The notes: generated from the sequence alone by a model not told the origin. 64,000 nt of DNA from Carallia brachiata (GCA_021464245.1 JADCRB010000075.1:2911555-2975554), one strand, 5' to 3'; shown: positions 1 to 13,574, numbered from the stretch's first letter. Made by a program: numbers and translations.

Positions 1-1041
1 AGGACAACAACTCCTAACAGTGTAGACGAAGTGCTAAAGTGAATAACAGCTCCCAGTCAACCACCACACCTTTACAAAGTATCCCATATACAAAGTGCGA
101 CTACCATCTTTTTTGACCAATCCATTAACATTTTTGCCAGAGACTTTTGCCCTTTACTTGTCTCTCTTTGGAAAATTTTCGCACCCTCATATGCATGTGT
201 ACTATGGAGCTCGTAGTCAAAGGCTAACAATGCAATTCACCAATCAAATATTACCAACTTTGCATGGTTTATATGCTTAACCCCACAAAGCAACATCAAA
301 GCAAAACCTAAATGTGTCAAAAAAAAGAAAGCAAAACCTAAAAGTCTTGTCCTATGCTATGTAAAATTGGGATTTGGGGAGTTGAAAGAGAAAAAGGATA
401 ATGATGAAGAGGGAGAAGATGCAGGCTAGGACAGAGAATGGGTCGGTCTGGTTACATGTGACCCGCCGACTATCACGGTGGTGTGGACTTTTAAGATGGA
501 TAGTTTGCCAAAGCCAAAAGGCAGGGCTTCATAAAGTGAAAAATGGATAACAAGAATCCCGGGTCTTTAAATGTTTTTCAAAGCCTTGGAAAGGGTTTGT
601 AGGACTTGATTAAATTCGTCAAGATTTACTAATTGCACGCTCTTTTTGTTTCCCCTTTTGAGAATAGGAAAAAAAATATAAGTACACAAATATTTAAATA
701 TAAAATGATAATATGGACTTACTATTTAAATTTTAATCATTAATCGAATATTAAGTCTAATACAATTAATGTGCAGATTTAAATAGTAAATTAATATTAT
801 TATTTTATGTGTAAATTTTTTTTGTGTATATAATAGGACACTTGAGAATAATCTTGCACTCCTTTGGTGCTTTTCAAAGCAGCTAAATGTCCTAAGAGTT
901 GGAATGATTTACATATTAAATGACTGTCTTCCCTATTTTCTAAGCCAAAAGCTTAATTCTTGGGACCAGTCATAATTAGAAGTTATCTTTCCCTAATTTT
1001 TTTTAGGGCATGGGTACATTACTCAAAATTTTCTATTAAAA

Positions 1042-1198
1042 TTTTGTCTGAATTATAATGAATCTTTAATTTTTTGAAACAATGATGATACTTTTTACAA
1101 TAAAAAAAAGTAAAATATATTTTTTTTATTGTAAAAAGTATAATTATGATTACAGAAAATTAAAAATTCATTGCAATTCGCACGAAACTTGGACAAAA
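1042..1198. repeat. Fold-back (MITE-like) inverted repeat
   Basis: The two halves are imperfect reverse complements. The inner 16 bases at 1090-1105 pair exactly with 1124-1139, and outer blocks around TTTTGTC (1042) and GACAAAA (1192-1198) also pair, with mismatches and a small indel between them. There is no coding capacity. Size and shape fit a MITE, but no clear target duplication was seen. Confidence 0.55.
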
Positions 1199-1515
1199 AG
1201 GTTGCATACTTTTTCTCTGTTTTTTTTAAAAATATTTTTGGCACGAATTATTTGATTTTAATCTGATTAGACAGGCTGATTTAATATATGATGCGCACAA
1301 AAACTGGTTTAATGGCTTTAATTCTATATATTAAATGAGCACCCACGTGAGCTACTAGGCCAAGGTAAAGGGATATATATATTTTCTTTATTTTAAACTT
1401 TTATATTTTTTTTATATTTAAATTTTAAATATTTTTAAAATTTTATTAAAATTTTAAATTTTTTAATTTTGTGCTAAATTAATACATTTATTGCCAGAAA
1501 GTGGTTAACCCATAA

Positions 1516-1684
1516 GTCAACAAGTTTGATCTAATGAAAATTGTTTGAAAAGGATTAAATACATAAATTAGATATTTTTTTATCAACAAATATACACGTT
1601 AATTTGTGTATTTGTTGATAAAAAATATTTAATTTGTATATTTAACTTTTTTTATATAATTTTTGTTATGTCAAACTTGTTGAC
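1516..1684. repeat. Fold-back element with GTCAACAAGTTT termini
   Basis: An inverted repeat of about 169 bp. The left end GTCAACAAGTTT (1516-1527) is matched by its reverse complement at 1673-1684, and the centre (about 1575-1630) is a near-perfect palindrome. The arms are about 80 bp with few mismatches. It is non-coding and most likely a MITE. Confidence 0.65.
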
Positions 1685-4380
1685 TAATGAATTGATTATT
1701 TTCTGTCAACAGATGAATTAATTTGATAAGAAATTAAAACATTTAAAATTCAAATAAAATCACAAAAATATTTAGAACTGTTAGATGTTAAAAAAGTAAA
1801 AAAAATTAGGAATAAAAAAATATATGTCCCTAAATATATAAATACGGTTAAACTGATTTCTCCAATGGAGGGCGAAGATACATGTTGAGAAGTTTGGTTG
1901 TGGCCATTAATCTATAATTTGTTCATTAATCCAAGCAAATCCGACAAAGACTGTAAGTCTAGGTGGTAGTTATAGAGGTTTAGGTACAAACTGAACCTTG
2001 ATTTTTGGGATCATTTGCTTAGTAAATAATAATTAATCATGAATTGAGTTAACATATTAATTAACAATTTTGAGTGTGATCATCGCCCAATGGGTCCTCT
2101 CACTGCGGCAATAGAGAATTAACTTAACATAATAACTAAGAATAATAAAACATCGTCTTTGTATCCTGGTTAAACTGTAGTCCTCATACCTACTAATCAT
2201 AGCCACTAGAAGCCATAAGAAAAGTAAATGAAATTTTCAACGACTTAGCAAACACAACGCCTTTCTTGTCAATTTGCCAATGTCGGTACATGAAAAGCAG
2301 GATTAAGAGTTATTAGTCAATAATTCCTCTGTTTATCTAGGGGAGCAAGGAACACTACAATGAACTATATAGAGCATGTTTCGTTAATTGACAATTGATG
2401 ATTTACACTATATATATAGTCTCAACCGTAGTTAGCTTAGTAATTTGGACGAGCTTGAAATTATGTGAGTTAAACGTATTTTCTCAAGTTTAAATCCTAC
2501 ATGCCGTGTTTTAGATGGAGAACCACGATAGTTGGTGTCGTGTTAATGATCCCCTCGTCTGCAAGGGATTCATCCTCGTAGAAACACTAATGGCCTTACA
2601 AAAAGAGGGTGATAACTTGATATTGGCAGTGGATAAAATGATTAATGCTTTATAGATTTGATTAATTTTTATTGATGCGTGATAACTAAACATTAGTTTT
2701 TTTGAACGGCTATAATCCTAACTCTTGCAGAGGTGACTTTTGTGTATGTAATGATTTTATCTTCTTTTTTTTTTTTTTTTCTGGCAAAAGTCCATTGTTC
2801 AAAGAAAGAATAATAAAAGGTTCTGCTACCCTTTACAATAACTAACAGAAAAGGTTATAGTTATAAGACCTTCAAAATCTTACATTGTGTACTAGTTCAC
2901 ATTTTGGCCACAGCACATCATCAAAACTATTTGTCTCTTTAAATCTATATATTATACAAAACATATACCCCTTCATTTTGTTTCTAAAATTTGGTTGAAA
3001 ATCGTGCACGTTAATTTGAATGAGGCAAGTTAAGCTACTTAATTGGTATAATATACGTTGCAGTGCGTTACAAGATAAAATATAATGGACCGCCATATTG
3101 TGGGTTCTGAGTGAATTTGACACTCTTTAATTGCTTTGCACTATGTATGCAACGATAAAAATATACACAATTTATGTACATATGTATTTCAAATGGTCAT
3201 TTACAAAACTATTAGAAAAGCTTGTTCCTAAGAGACATTCAGTGGTTAAATTTTAAATGTATAAACGTAGTAAATGAATGAGATATGCTTTGAATATAAC
3301 ATTATTAACGTCCGTGAGATACTGTTCGGTAAATGAATTTTTTTTTTCAATAGGATGTATTTATGTCATAGATATTTTGCACATTGTAAATTTGATAATT
3401 TCCATTTCCATATTTTTTGCTAATTGAAAAATGTGCTTACGATTAAATTTACTATTAAAAATTTATATTAGAATAATTGGTAGCATATTAATATTCATCA
3501 AATATAGAATTACTAGTTTATTACTATTAATTGTATATTTACACGTTATCAGCATCATTTACGTATTAAAAAAGTGCTTACTAATTTTACTCTATTTTGA
3601 ATGAGTAAAACTAACTCATGATTTAATATCATTCAAATATTATTTTTAATTTTTTTATTCAAATAAATCTCACTTATTGTGTGATAAGATTATAAGTCAA
3701 TTATCCACTTAAAAAAAAAATCCAAATAAAAATCCCTCTAAAACAATCAAAGTGCAAAAACATTTACATCTATGCTGCTTTTCCGTTTTGGAGAGATAAG
3801 CTTTAAAATTTTTTTGCCTTTTAATATTGATAATGGCTTCTTAATAGACTTAGAAAAAAAAAAAAGTTCCTAACAAACATATAGTAATCGAAATTCAGAT
3901 TATATTTTTCCGTTTTTAGTACATTAAGAAGCTCATCCCCCGTGAGCTACACAAATCTTATAAATTTCATACTACTGTCATATTTTTTTTTAAGATTAAA
4001 GTCTGAGATCTCTAAAATAAAAGTTTACAAAAAGACAACACTATATCTCATATATTTTAATAACGTTATATATGCCTATACAGTATCTCACCATCTATGT
4101 TAATAACGTTGCATATGCCTGTATCTCCTTATTTGAGATTATTTTAATTGGGAAAACCTTTTCAACTTTAGAAAGTGACTTCAAAATAGTAAAAAAAGTG
4201 ATATAAATTGTTGAATAGTTGAATTTTAAAAAAAAAGAAAATAAACTATCATATATCGAACTATGTTACTAATTATTACAACTTAAATGTAAGCATATAG
4301 TTTTTCTTATTAACTTTCCTTATTTAAGGGACATGCTTTCAGAACCCAAAAATACATGCATTTCCTTTGCACTCTCTCTG

Positions 4381-4390
4381 TATATATTCA
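4381..4390 (+). promoter_or_regulatory. Putative TATA box of IAMT1
   Basis: TATATATTCA follows a CT-rich stretch and lies 87-96 bases before the IAMT1 start codon. This leaves room for a transcription start near 4412 and a leader of about 65 bases. The placement is inferred from spacing only. Confidence 0.45.
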
Positions 4391-4476
4391 AGTTGGTAAC
4401 CAGTCTCTTTTCCTACAACCCCATCTTTAAAACATTTCTAGCTGTAAACAGAGCTCACCTTCAGTCCCCTCTTAAC

Positions 4477-7400
4477 ATGACTCCTCAAGGTAACAACGTT
4501 GTCGTGTCTAGTCTGAAACTTGAGAAGTTGCTTTGCATGAAAGGAGGCAAAGGAGAGGCTAGCTATGCGAATAACAGTCAAGCCCAGGTTCCTACTAATA
4601 TTAGTCCTAGCTATATACTTTCAATCTATTCTTGTTCATTTTTCTGTAACCATATCACACCTTCAACTTCAATCACATTATAAAAGCTTGTTGGGACATC
4701 TTAAAATATGCTATAAAAGATATTCGCAGTGCAGAGTCTCTTACACTAAGATCCGGAAAAAAAAAAAAAAATATGTAAAACTCACTTATGTAAATTCTCA
4801 AATCTCATAGCAGGACTTGTTTTTCATCTTAAATAAGTGTATGATCTCATCTCTAGGGTTGAAGATCAAAAGTTCGAGTCCAACTGAAACTAATTAACAA
4901 AAAAGGAAAATCTTAAATATATAAGTGTATGATTAAATAATTACACATTATGCATGCACTTATTATAGAAATGCGGACCAAATATCAACCAAGCTCTACT
5001 TGCATCAATACATTGTATTTCCTAGGCGATCTCCCAAAAGTGCTGTAAGTCTATAACAGTTGGCTGCTTCAATTTTTGGGTTGGAAATCTTCAACAAAGT
5101 CTAGCTAACAGGATTAATGGCTGATCATGATAATCTTTTTTTTTTTTTTTGCTATTTTCTTTTTTATTAGAAAAATGGAAAGTCACAACAAAAATTATTT
5201 TTGATCCATAAAGCTTTCTTTTATGCTATAATAGTTGTTAGACCTAAGTTAAGTGTTCATGCTTACAGGCCTTGCATGCTCGAGCCATGCTCCACCATCT
5301 CCAAGAAACCCTAGACAAGGCGCACCTGAGCCCCCCGGAGGTCCCTTTCCAAGTTGTGGACTTAGGATGCTCCTCTGGGGTCAACACAATCAACGCCATT
5401 GATGTTATCATCAAGCACATGATCAAACGATACGAGTCATCGGGTCTCGAGCCGCCGGAGTTCGTTGCTTACTTCTCCGATCTCCCTAGCAATGATTTCA
5501 ACAATCTTTTTCAACTCCTCCCTCCCATGGCAAATTCTGGGGAGAGCATGGAAGAATGCTTGGCCGCCAGCGGCCACCGGAATTATTTTGCTGCCGCGGT
5601 CCCCGGTTCCTTTTACCGGAGGCTCTTTCCGGCTAGGTCCATCAATTTTTTTCACTCAGCGTTTTGCTTGCATTGGCTCTCACAGGTTTGAGATTGTTTG
5701 CCTATGCTTTACTTTACAATTCTCTCTTTTTTTTTTTTTTTTTTGATTAAAGGTCAGGAATTCAAATTTTGGTTGAAATTAATTATTTAAAAAAAAAAAG
5801 ATCTGTTCACTTTTTTTTGTCACGTAACGGGTACATAGTTATATACATACTTGTATACACAGTTAAGAATAAAAAAAATATTAAACGAAATTAAATTGAT
5901 ACTCAATTTGACATGTGTATTCTACAATTTAATTATATTTCAATAATTTTCTAGCTTGTCTCTTTAATGGTGTCTATGTTGCAAGCTATACTGGAATATT
6001 TTTTTAAATTTTTTTGCATCTTTGACTGTCCCAATTTGGAATGCATAAAAAACACGAATTTAAAAGATGGAGATGACTTCAAAAATAAAAATTCTTGGGC
6101 TACCAGACTAATTTCTACACGTTAGACATGATTTAGTTAATAAAGTGAGCATATTTTTAAAAAATTTTCACTAAGCAACTTAAAAGAAGTAACAAAGTAG
6201 TCACATAATTTATTTAGTAGTATCTAACAATTTATTAGTTTTTTATTTTTTTAAATTTCAATCATTCAACGGTTTCACTTTATTGTTATCTTTCTTAAAA
6301 TTGGAATGTAGAGTTTCAAAAATAATCTTTTTAAATTTATTAGTGAGAGTTTATTTTAGATAGCACAAAAATAATTATACAATTTATTTGATGATATTTA
6401 AAAATTTATTTATTATTTATTTAAGTTCAGTCATCCAATATTTCATAATAATTTCAGTTCCATTTTGATCTCAACCAAAAAATTCCACCAAATATTTTCA
6501 TTTCTTATCTTAGATTATCTTTATTTGACCAAATAGTTCCGTTTCTTATCTTAGATTACCTTTATTTGACCCAATTAAGAAAGCTGAAAGTTGATGGTTA
6601 GAGCTTTTAGAAGGAGACTTGACGACATCAAAAAAAAAAAAAGTTTGAAATTGAATTAATTTTCTGACTAAAAATCAAAAGATAAGCAACAAGGTTTACA
6701 TAACGTGTAATAAGGATAAAGAAATTTGTAACGAGTTGTAAAAAATGTGTCATGACATTGAATTTCATAGCGATTGTTTTTTGGGCAATTTTGCATGGTT
6801 TTTTTATCATATTTATTGTATATTTTCTCATTCTCATTGAATGTTCTATATTTTTGTCAAACAAATCAAATTTTTTTAAAAAAATATTTTTAAACATAGA
6901 GTTCATGCTAACATCAACATGACGATAAACCATTTCAAGCCTCTTTCTGAAACTTGTGGCCATGTACTCAAACTCATTGAGAAAATTGGAACTTTTTTTC
7001 ACGACGGAAAACATCAGAACGTGATACCACCTAAAAACAATGTGCCAAAAAGGAAGATTAGCTTTTTGCTTGTTCCCAATTGTTAATTAATAGTTACTAT
7101 GTTTGTTGTCCATTCTATTATTATAGCTTTAAGGAACAGTCAATTTAATGGTCTCGTTTGTCTACATTTTGGCCTCCTTATGGATTGTCAAAAAAGTGTT
7201 CAAACTATTAAAGCTATGATTTTCAAAGTTAAAAGAAGTCCGCACATCAATATTTTTTTGCACATCCTGTTCGGAGAGATTTTTAGTTACCGACACATCA
7301 CTTATTAAAGCAAAAATTGCTTTGCGTACAACAATTGTTTTTAAATCTGGATCGAATCTTGACTCAATTTAGAGTATAACTATTTTTTCTTGACTCAATT

Positions 7401-8989
7401 TGGAGTTAGTCCATCAATTTAAGCGGTTTGACCATTAATTCAAAGATCGGATCAATATGTTAATTCTTATTTAAAAAATAATTAAAATTTTATATTATAT
7501 AAAAATTAATGAATAGTATTAACATAATATTTAGTTATATATCTATAAGTATTTTTAGTAAAATAATATAATTATATACACTTTTTTTGAAAAAAATAAA
7601 TATAATTTTTATAAAAAGAAATATAATTGCACCTAGATGGTAAAGTAGTTTTTTTTTTCGGGTCCTTTTTTTTTTTCGATTAGAAAAGAGAATCATACCA
7701 ATTTAGATTGAGCCACTAGGTCCAAGCTCTGGTCAGTCCTTTTTTAAAACTCTGTTACAATTTACAAATGAATATCTTACCATTGGATTGTCTAATTACT
7801 TTAGTTGATTTAGAAAAAAAGTAGTTAACTTGGAGCTAAAAGCACAAATTAATTAAGAACCAACCTGAAATCAATTTCCATTAGCTTGGGGAGAATAATT
7901 TGATGAATTTTCGAAAATTACAGGTGCCAGAGAGTGTGCTAGACAAGAGATCAACGGGCTACAACAAAGGAAGGGTGTACATCCACGGTGCGAGCCAGGG
8001 CACAGCAAGTGCATACAAGCAGCAGTTCCAAAACGACCTGGCAGCATTCCTAAGAGCAAGATCAAGAGAGATGAAGAGTGGTGGCTCCATGTTTCTCGCC
8101 TGTTTGGGTAGGACTTCTGCGGACCCCACAGACCAAGGTGGGGCAGGCCTCCTCTTTGGGACCCACTATCAGGATGCCTGGGATGATCTCGTCAAAGAGG
8201 TAATTAATTAAAATTTGGTCTCGAACAACAATCGTTTTATGAATTTGAAGTGGAAGTGGACAAAACTTGGGATTATTGGTTAAGTTAAAGGGTACAGCTT
8301 CGAGTTCAAATCTTTGTAAGTTTATTTTATGTTTTAAGTAGAAGTGGTGTTGGTATGACTCGCATCCATAATTCTGAATTTATCTAAAAGGAATTCTTCG
8401 TACGCCAATTGGGCCAAGTTGTTGTTGCCCATCTGAAAGATTTTTAATTGAAATGGGTCAAATCAATCGACTCAGATGGCCTTCAGAACTAGCACTCGTT
8501 TACTTCTGAATATTGGGTGACGGGCCCATCCCATCTCCCACTAGATCTCACATAAGTTTATGTGGTCCGTGAGTGAACTTATGTTAACATGCATGGGTGC
8601 TAAAATTTTATTCAACACATTAATCACAGGGTCTTATCACTGCGGAAAAGCGTGACAGCTTCAACATTCCAGTCTATGCACCAAGCCTCCAAGAGTTTAA
8701 GGAGATAGTGGAAGCCAATGGCTCATTTTCCATAAACCATCTTCAAATTTTCAAAGGAGGAAGTCCCCTAGTGGTGAACCACCCGGACAACGTAGTTGAG
8801 GTAGGCCGGGCCTTGGCCAACACTTGCCGGAGTGTGTCCGGTGTCCTCGTTGATGCCCACATTGGCGACAGGCTAAGCGAAGAGCTGTTTTTAAGGGTGC
8901 AGCGCCACGGTGTGAGCCATGCCAAGGAGCTACTTGAGAAGCTGCAATTTTATCATATAATTGCTTCTCTTTCTTTTGATCAAAGCTAG
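4477..8989 (+). CDS. IAMT1: Indole-3-acetate O-methyltransferase (SABATH family)
   Basis: Exons are 4477-4587, 5269-5685, 7924-8199 and 8630-8989; every junction is GT-AG and phase 0, giving 387 aa, about the length of Arabidopsis IAMT1. SABATH enzymes use S-adenosylmethionine to methylate small carboxylic acids in the cytosol; IAMT1 makes methyl-IAA and so tunes free auxin. Visible family features are YANNSQAQ (30-37, substrate/SAM pocket), DLGCSSG (68-74, SAM-binding loop), DLPSNDFN (108-115), PGSFYRRLFP (149-158) and the aromatic HWLSQ (172-176) that helps hold the substrate. The start was chosen because the first exon matches the family N-terminus (LKLEKLLCMKGGKG) and follows a TATA box. 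The second intron (5686-7923) is unusually long and repeat-rich. The IAMT subclass call rests on remembered similarity along the whole length; other SABATH subfamilies match less well. It appears intact. Confidence 0.93.
6501..6571. repeat. 30-bp direct duplication in IAMT1 intron 2
   Basis: The block starting TTTCTTATCTTAGATTA at 6501-6530 is repeated with one visible change at 6542-6571. Sequence just before it (about 6465-6500) resembles the repeat block near 42.7 kb upstream of array copy A, suggesting a dispersed element in this intron. Confidence 0.6.
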
Positions 8990-9837
8990 GGAAAAAAAGA
9001 AAGTCTGTTGTGGTGGGTACTTTACTTCCACTCCTCCGCTTTCAGTTTTTTGTTGCATGGTAAAGAATTTGTCAAATGACATAGAAGAAAGGGTTTTTGT
9101 GCTCCCTTAAATCGAAACTCTGCGAAAAAAGTTAGGTAGACTCTCTATAATTCTGTATCCTCTCATGTGAATGAAAGTGTTGAAAGTTTTGATTTGGTTG
9201 ATAATGAATTTGACTATCTTCCTTTTGCCCTTTATTTTTTCTCCCTAACATAACGCCAATGAATTGGTCGCTCTAGGCAAGTAGTTCTCATCTCTCTTAA
9301 CTTCAATAACAAAGAAAGGTAGATTATAATGATGAGGAGCAAATGGCCAATTGTAGCTAATTCTATGGCCACAAAGGTTTTCCCTTCTTTTGACAAGTGC
9401 CACCAAAAATGGACCCAACTAATTACCTTGCCACCCTTGTTTCTTGACCCATAACTTGGGCTTGTAACATAATTGATAATTCCCGACACTTACTAGTATT
9501 AAGTGTTGAGCCTCTACGGTCCCCTTTGTGTCTCAAGGCACAAAGTGCTGGCACTTTATTCATGACTCACAGGCATAAAACTGCTTCACATTTGACCAAA
9601 ATAATAATAACAATAATAAAACTGCTTCATATATTGTATGAGAAAGTTGAGCATCATCACCTGCTTATGAAATGTACGAGAGGGATTCAAGATCTTCACC
9701 AGCAAAAACATTTAAAAAGTCTTACCGATAACGTGATATGACCATCTGGCCAAAACAAGATACATGATACATCATTAGTGACACATTTTTTAGATGGCAA
9801 GGTGTACTTCCCACAAAGAGTAGTTGAATGCATCATA
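8990..9837. other. IAMT1 3' flank, no gene seen
   Basis: This holds the IAMT1 3' untranslated region and spacer. No conserved exon, RNA gene or repeat was recognised. Confidence 0.5.
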
Positions 9838-10422
9838 TCAGCCTTCACTAAACGAGTCTTGCTGTGGGCTATACCTGAATACATCAGACTCTCTTGGTAG
9901 TGTAAATCTGACCTTTTTCCTTCTCTTGTAACTTTGTTTTCTCCTCACGGGAGAAACATCTGCTTCACTGTTACAACCTCTATCATCCTTAAGCAGAAAC
10001 TCCCTTGACAAACTTCCTCTTAGGTAAGGGGCACAGGTTGCAAGGGAAGGATATACCCTCATGGGGCACTGCTTAGGAACCCGAAATTTATCATCTCCAT
10101 TAGCAAAACATTTGTCCAAAGCTGGTGAATTTATAAAGAAATGCTCCAGATTAACCTGGTTTCCTTTTTGAAGCCGTCGCCACTGCTGTTTCTTCCTGTT
10201 CTTCTTTATATTATGCTTTACCATTCACTTCCTTTTTTCTTGCAGGTTTAGCTGCCTCCTCAACTTTATTGTATGCTTCCTTGTCCATAGACATCTTGGC
10301 TTCAGGAACTCAATTATCGACTGCAATAAGCCAACATTTCTTGGCAATCTTTGGTCTTCTGACTGTTCCTTGTCCAGCCATTTTCGAGTCCCTGTTTGCA
10401 AAACATAAAAAGAGAATATCAT
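9838..10422 (-). pseudogene. Unidentified open frame interrupted by one TGA
   Basis: On the minus strand a single frame is open from 10422 to 9838 except for one TGA at 10227-10225, immediately followed by ATG (10224). The lower part is 128 codons, Lys/Arg-rich, with nuclear-signal-like clusters (KKNRKKQQWRR near its start, KRRKKVRFTLP near its end), and lacks the low-complexity look of chance frames here. I do not recognise a family. It may be the last exon of a nuclear protein gene, a pseudogene, or chance. No flanking exons could be assembled convincingly. Confidence 0.3.
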
Positions 10423-10429
10423 TTCTTCT

Positions 10430-13400
10430 CAATGGCAATGTTGGATATGGTTTGACAGAGTACACATATAAGATTCTCCCTCAATGCCTCTTGTGACAAG
10501 TGGAGAATTTGATGAAATAATCTTTGGTTATTACCAAAAAAAAAATGATTGGATAAGAATGAAAAAAATAAAGTATGTTTGGAACTTATCAAGGCCTTTC
10601 TTACCCATGAGATATCGATGGCTGTATCTCTTGCTGCAATCTAAATGAGTCATTTTTATGTCTTTTAAGCAACGTAATCTAATCAAGACAATTCTAATGA
10701 AATATCAGCTAAAAGATCGTTGAAAACAAAGATAACATAAGCAGACAAGACGTTGATTCTTGGGCTATCCACCTCATGAAAAATGTCAGACAACACAGAC
10801 ACTGCATCCTACACCAGACATAGAACATCAGACAAAACTTGGTTTTCAGCTATCGATTGGTAGCTGCATTGTGACCCTCTGCATGGAAAAGAGGAATTGA
10901 AAAACATGCAAATTCAACTCTCTTTCTTTGTTAAAATCAATTTTCAGTGGGGAAAGATACCAATAATTAGTCAGAACTTGAATTATAGAAATTAGTACAA
11001 TAATGCCACAAGGAAAAGATTAAATTTGGAAAACCATACAAGGCAGGACCCAAGACAAATAATAGATGTTCAACGACAGGAGTGCAAGTTACGGATTCTA
11101 TGGAAACCTAATAATATTTTAAATGCAATGGACTACTAAGTAGCATTCCTAGGGTTAGGCATTCAAAGCCATACTGAACAACCCCTAAGACCTTATTCTC
11201 GGCCTTTTCATTATCACCACCATTCATGAAGAACAAATATCTTACACTATGAGCAAAGCTTGCAAATTAGATAACATTATCATTGGAAGAGGCAAACCTT
11301 TCGCAGACATGGTAGAACTTCATCTCAGTTTTGGAACAAAATTGCACGACCTAGACATGGTTCACAGCATTACCTTGTTCGACAACAACAGGATTGCACA
11401 CCATCTTATTAACTGTGATCTAACTCAAGTACCTTCATTTTCGTTTTTCAAGCAACAAAAAGTAAAGGAAAAAAGTCAATAAATAAAAAAAACCTATACT
11501 AATCAAATGAATCAGATTTGTGACCACGTTAGCAAAACAAGTTCATTTAGGAATTTTCCCTGATAACTAGCCAACTACGTCAATGGTGCAGAGAAAGTTA
11601 TTCAGCGTGGTCCACAATGCTTCTGACTCAGAAGCTGTTACTGTTGGAAAACTTATGTTTAGTTAAAATGTCCTAAGGAGCTGATTGTTCATACTTCCGA
11701 AGCTTAAGTTTTGAGGTAATGCTTCTCATTTCTATCACTAATTAACCATATAACTTTTTGCAAACCACAATCTCAAAATAAGATTAGGCAGTTTACAGTC
11801 CGCCTATCATTCAATAGTGCTCCAAACGTACAAAGTTCATTCTGCGCATCAGAATAGAACAGTTCCAGAAGCCCAATGTTTTCCTGGTTGCAAGGTGCCT
11901 TTTTTTAACCTTTATTAATAAGGGCCCTTAAGTGCTAGACTACGCATCAGCCTTTGGATCCAATGCCACATGTATCATTTTTTGATGCGCTCTAATGAAT
12001 GTCAGGAGAAATAGAATAAAATCATTTCCCATCCCATTAAAATCCTTAAATTGATGAACAGTGGCTTCATTCCTAGCATAATTAGGAACATATAAGTAAT
12101 CCTCATAAGGGAAAAGAAAAACTGATATCTCAACATCAAAAGTGAAACAGATGAAGCAAAGAACATGAGAGTTTTTTTTTTTTTTTTTGCTTTCAAACAA
12201 CTTTGTCTCGGGACAAGAATTTTTACCTATAACTTCGCACTTATATGGCACATTTGAATTACTTTTGCAAAGAAAACCATACATGTAATAACCAAAATAC
12301 AGGAGCACCATCCAAATTTGACTCAGACAAAAAAATAGAGCAGAGAAGATAGACCTATACACAAATCTGTGGCAATAGAATCAAGAACAATATCCTCGTT
12401 TTTACATATGTGGAAAGGATCCACATACAAATCTGCCTGTCCTGTGCTATTTGGCTTGTCTGCTTTCCCAATAACATTTAGAGCAAAACCTTCCAAATAA
12501 AAATATTCTTCAGGCCCCAACTTTTGTGACTTCTTATCCCTTAAAAGAACCCAAACTATAGACTCTAGTGAGCAGAGAAGATAAACCTACACATCCCAAA
12601 TATAATCCACATCATTGGCCAAGAAGCAAATGCATATATACAAAGGACAGTAACCAACAACGTTTTTAATTTACTTAAACAATGTTTAACATTTGGAAGC
12701 ATCTTTTTCACTGACAAAGCCTGTCTTATGATCCATAATACGTAAGAACATCATTCCCAAAGGGTAGTTTCAACAATACTTTCAATGGGAAGAGAAATTC
12801 ATGCATGAAAGTATATATAAATTTAATTGAAACTTGACTTTGCAGCTACATTAACTTTAGTAGATAATAGGCCATGAACTTCCACGAGCTCAAAATGGAA
12901 TCCTTATGCAAAAATGATTACATTCTCGATAAACCACTCACATTTTGACATAGAAACTGAACACACTAGCAAATTCCAGCCAGAGACGATATAAACTCAC
13001 AAGCCCACAACTGAAACAAATACATAATTAATCAAACATCCTTGATTGCTTATGACTGTAAAAAAGTAATATATATATATATAGCAGCAAGGCATGCTCT
13101 GACATTTTAAGAAGTAGCAGCATCTTTCCACCAAACAATGTGTGGGAATTACAGGCAGCAAAAAACACAAACCAAAGTTTAAGCTGCAAAGCGGATCTGA
13201 ACAATTTATTTTTCACATTAAAGAGTAGCCAACCCGATAAGAATGCACCCGGAGGCTCAGTACTTGTGCTAACACAAAAAGAAGTCAATCCAAAAATGAG
13301 AAGCCTAACTTTCAAACTAGCACCAACAGCTTAACATACAACCATTGCACAAAGTTTGGTTAAAAAGTTCCCATCTTTAAAATGACCGCATCTCACAACA

Positions 13401-13570
13401 ATTTATTTGTCTAAACATTGAGAAATGAAGAAGACCCAGATGCAGAATAACTTCAATAAGCAAGGTCCGCCACAAAAATCCCATCAAAAAACTATCCGGG
13501 TCACCAATATTTTAGATAAAAAACCTATCTAGAATCTTACCAACTGGTTTTCTTCCTGATATTGGTCACT
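10430..13570. other. Gene-poor spacer
   Basis: Apart from the coding-like piece at 12323-12580, both strands show only short frames and A/T runs. A poly-T run at about 12174-12188 may mark an old insertion. No RNA gene was seen. Confidence 0.45.
12323..12580 (-). other. Coding-like minus-strand exon, unidentified
   Basis: Reading leftward, the frame contains WVLLRDKKSQKLGPEEYFYL and continues with a mixed, non-repetitive composition to about 12366, where CTATAG is followed by GTCTATC as a possible donor. The balanced amino acid use stands out from its AT-rich surroundings. No partner exon or family was recognised. It could belong to the same decayed gene as the 9838-10422 frame. Confidence 0.25.
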
Positions 13571-13574
13571 GCGA

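Larger units (their letters stand above)
1..4376. other. Gene-free AT-rich region upstream of IAMT1
   Basis: No credible exon is seen on either strand; the open frames are short and AT-driven. The stretch holds long A/T runs and two fold-back repeats, listed separately. The last few hundred bases are the likely promoter region of IAMT1. Confidence 0.6.

Noticed and set aside
4565..4810. 81-codon + strand frame overlapping IAMT1 exon 1
   Set aside because: It is out of frame with exon 1 and runs through the first intron.
13140..13334. Short frames around 13.0-13.3 kb on both strands
   Set aside because: Overlapping opposite frames with no motif, splice context or family look; treated as chance.
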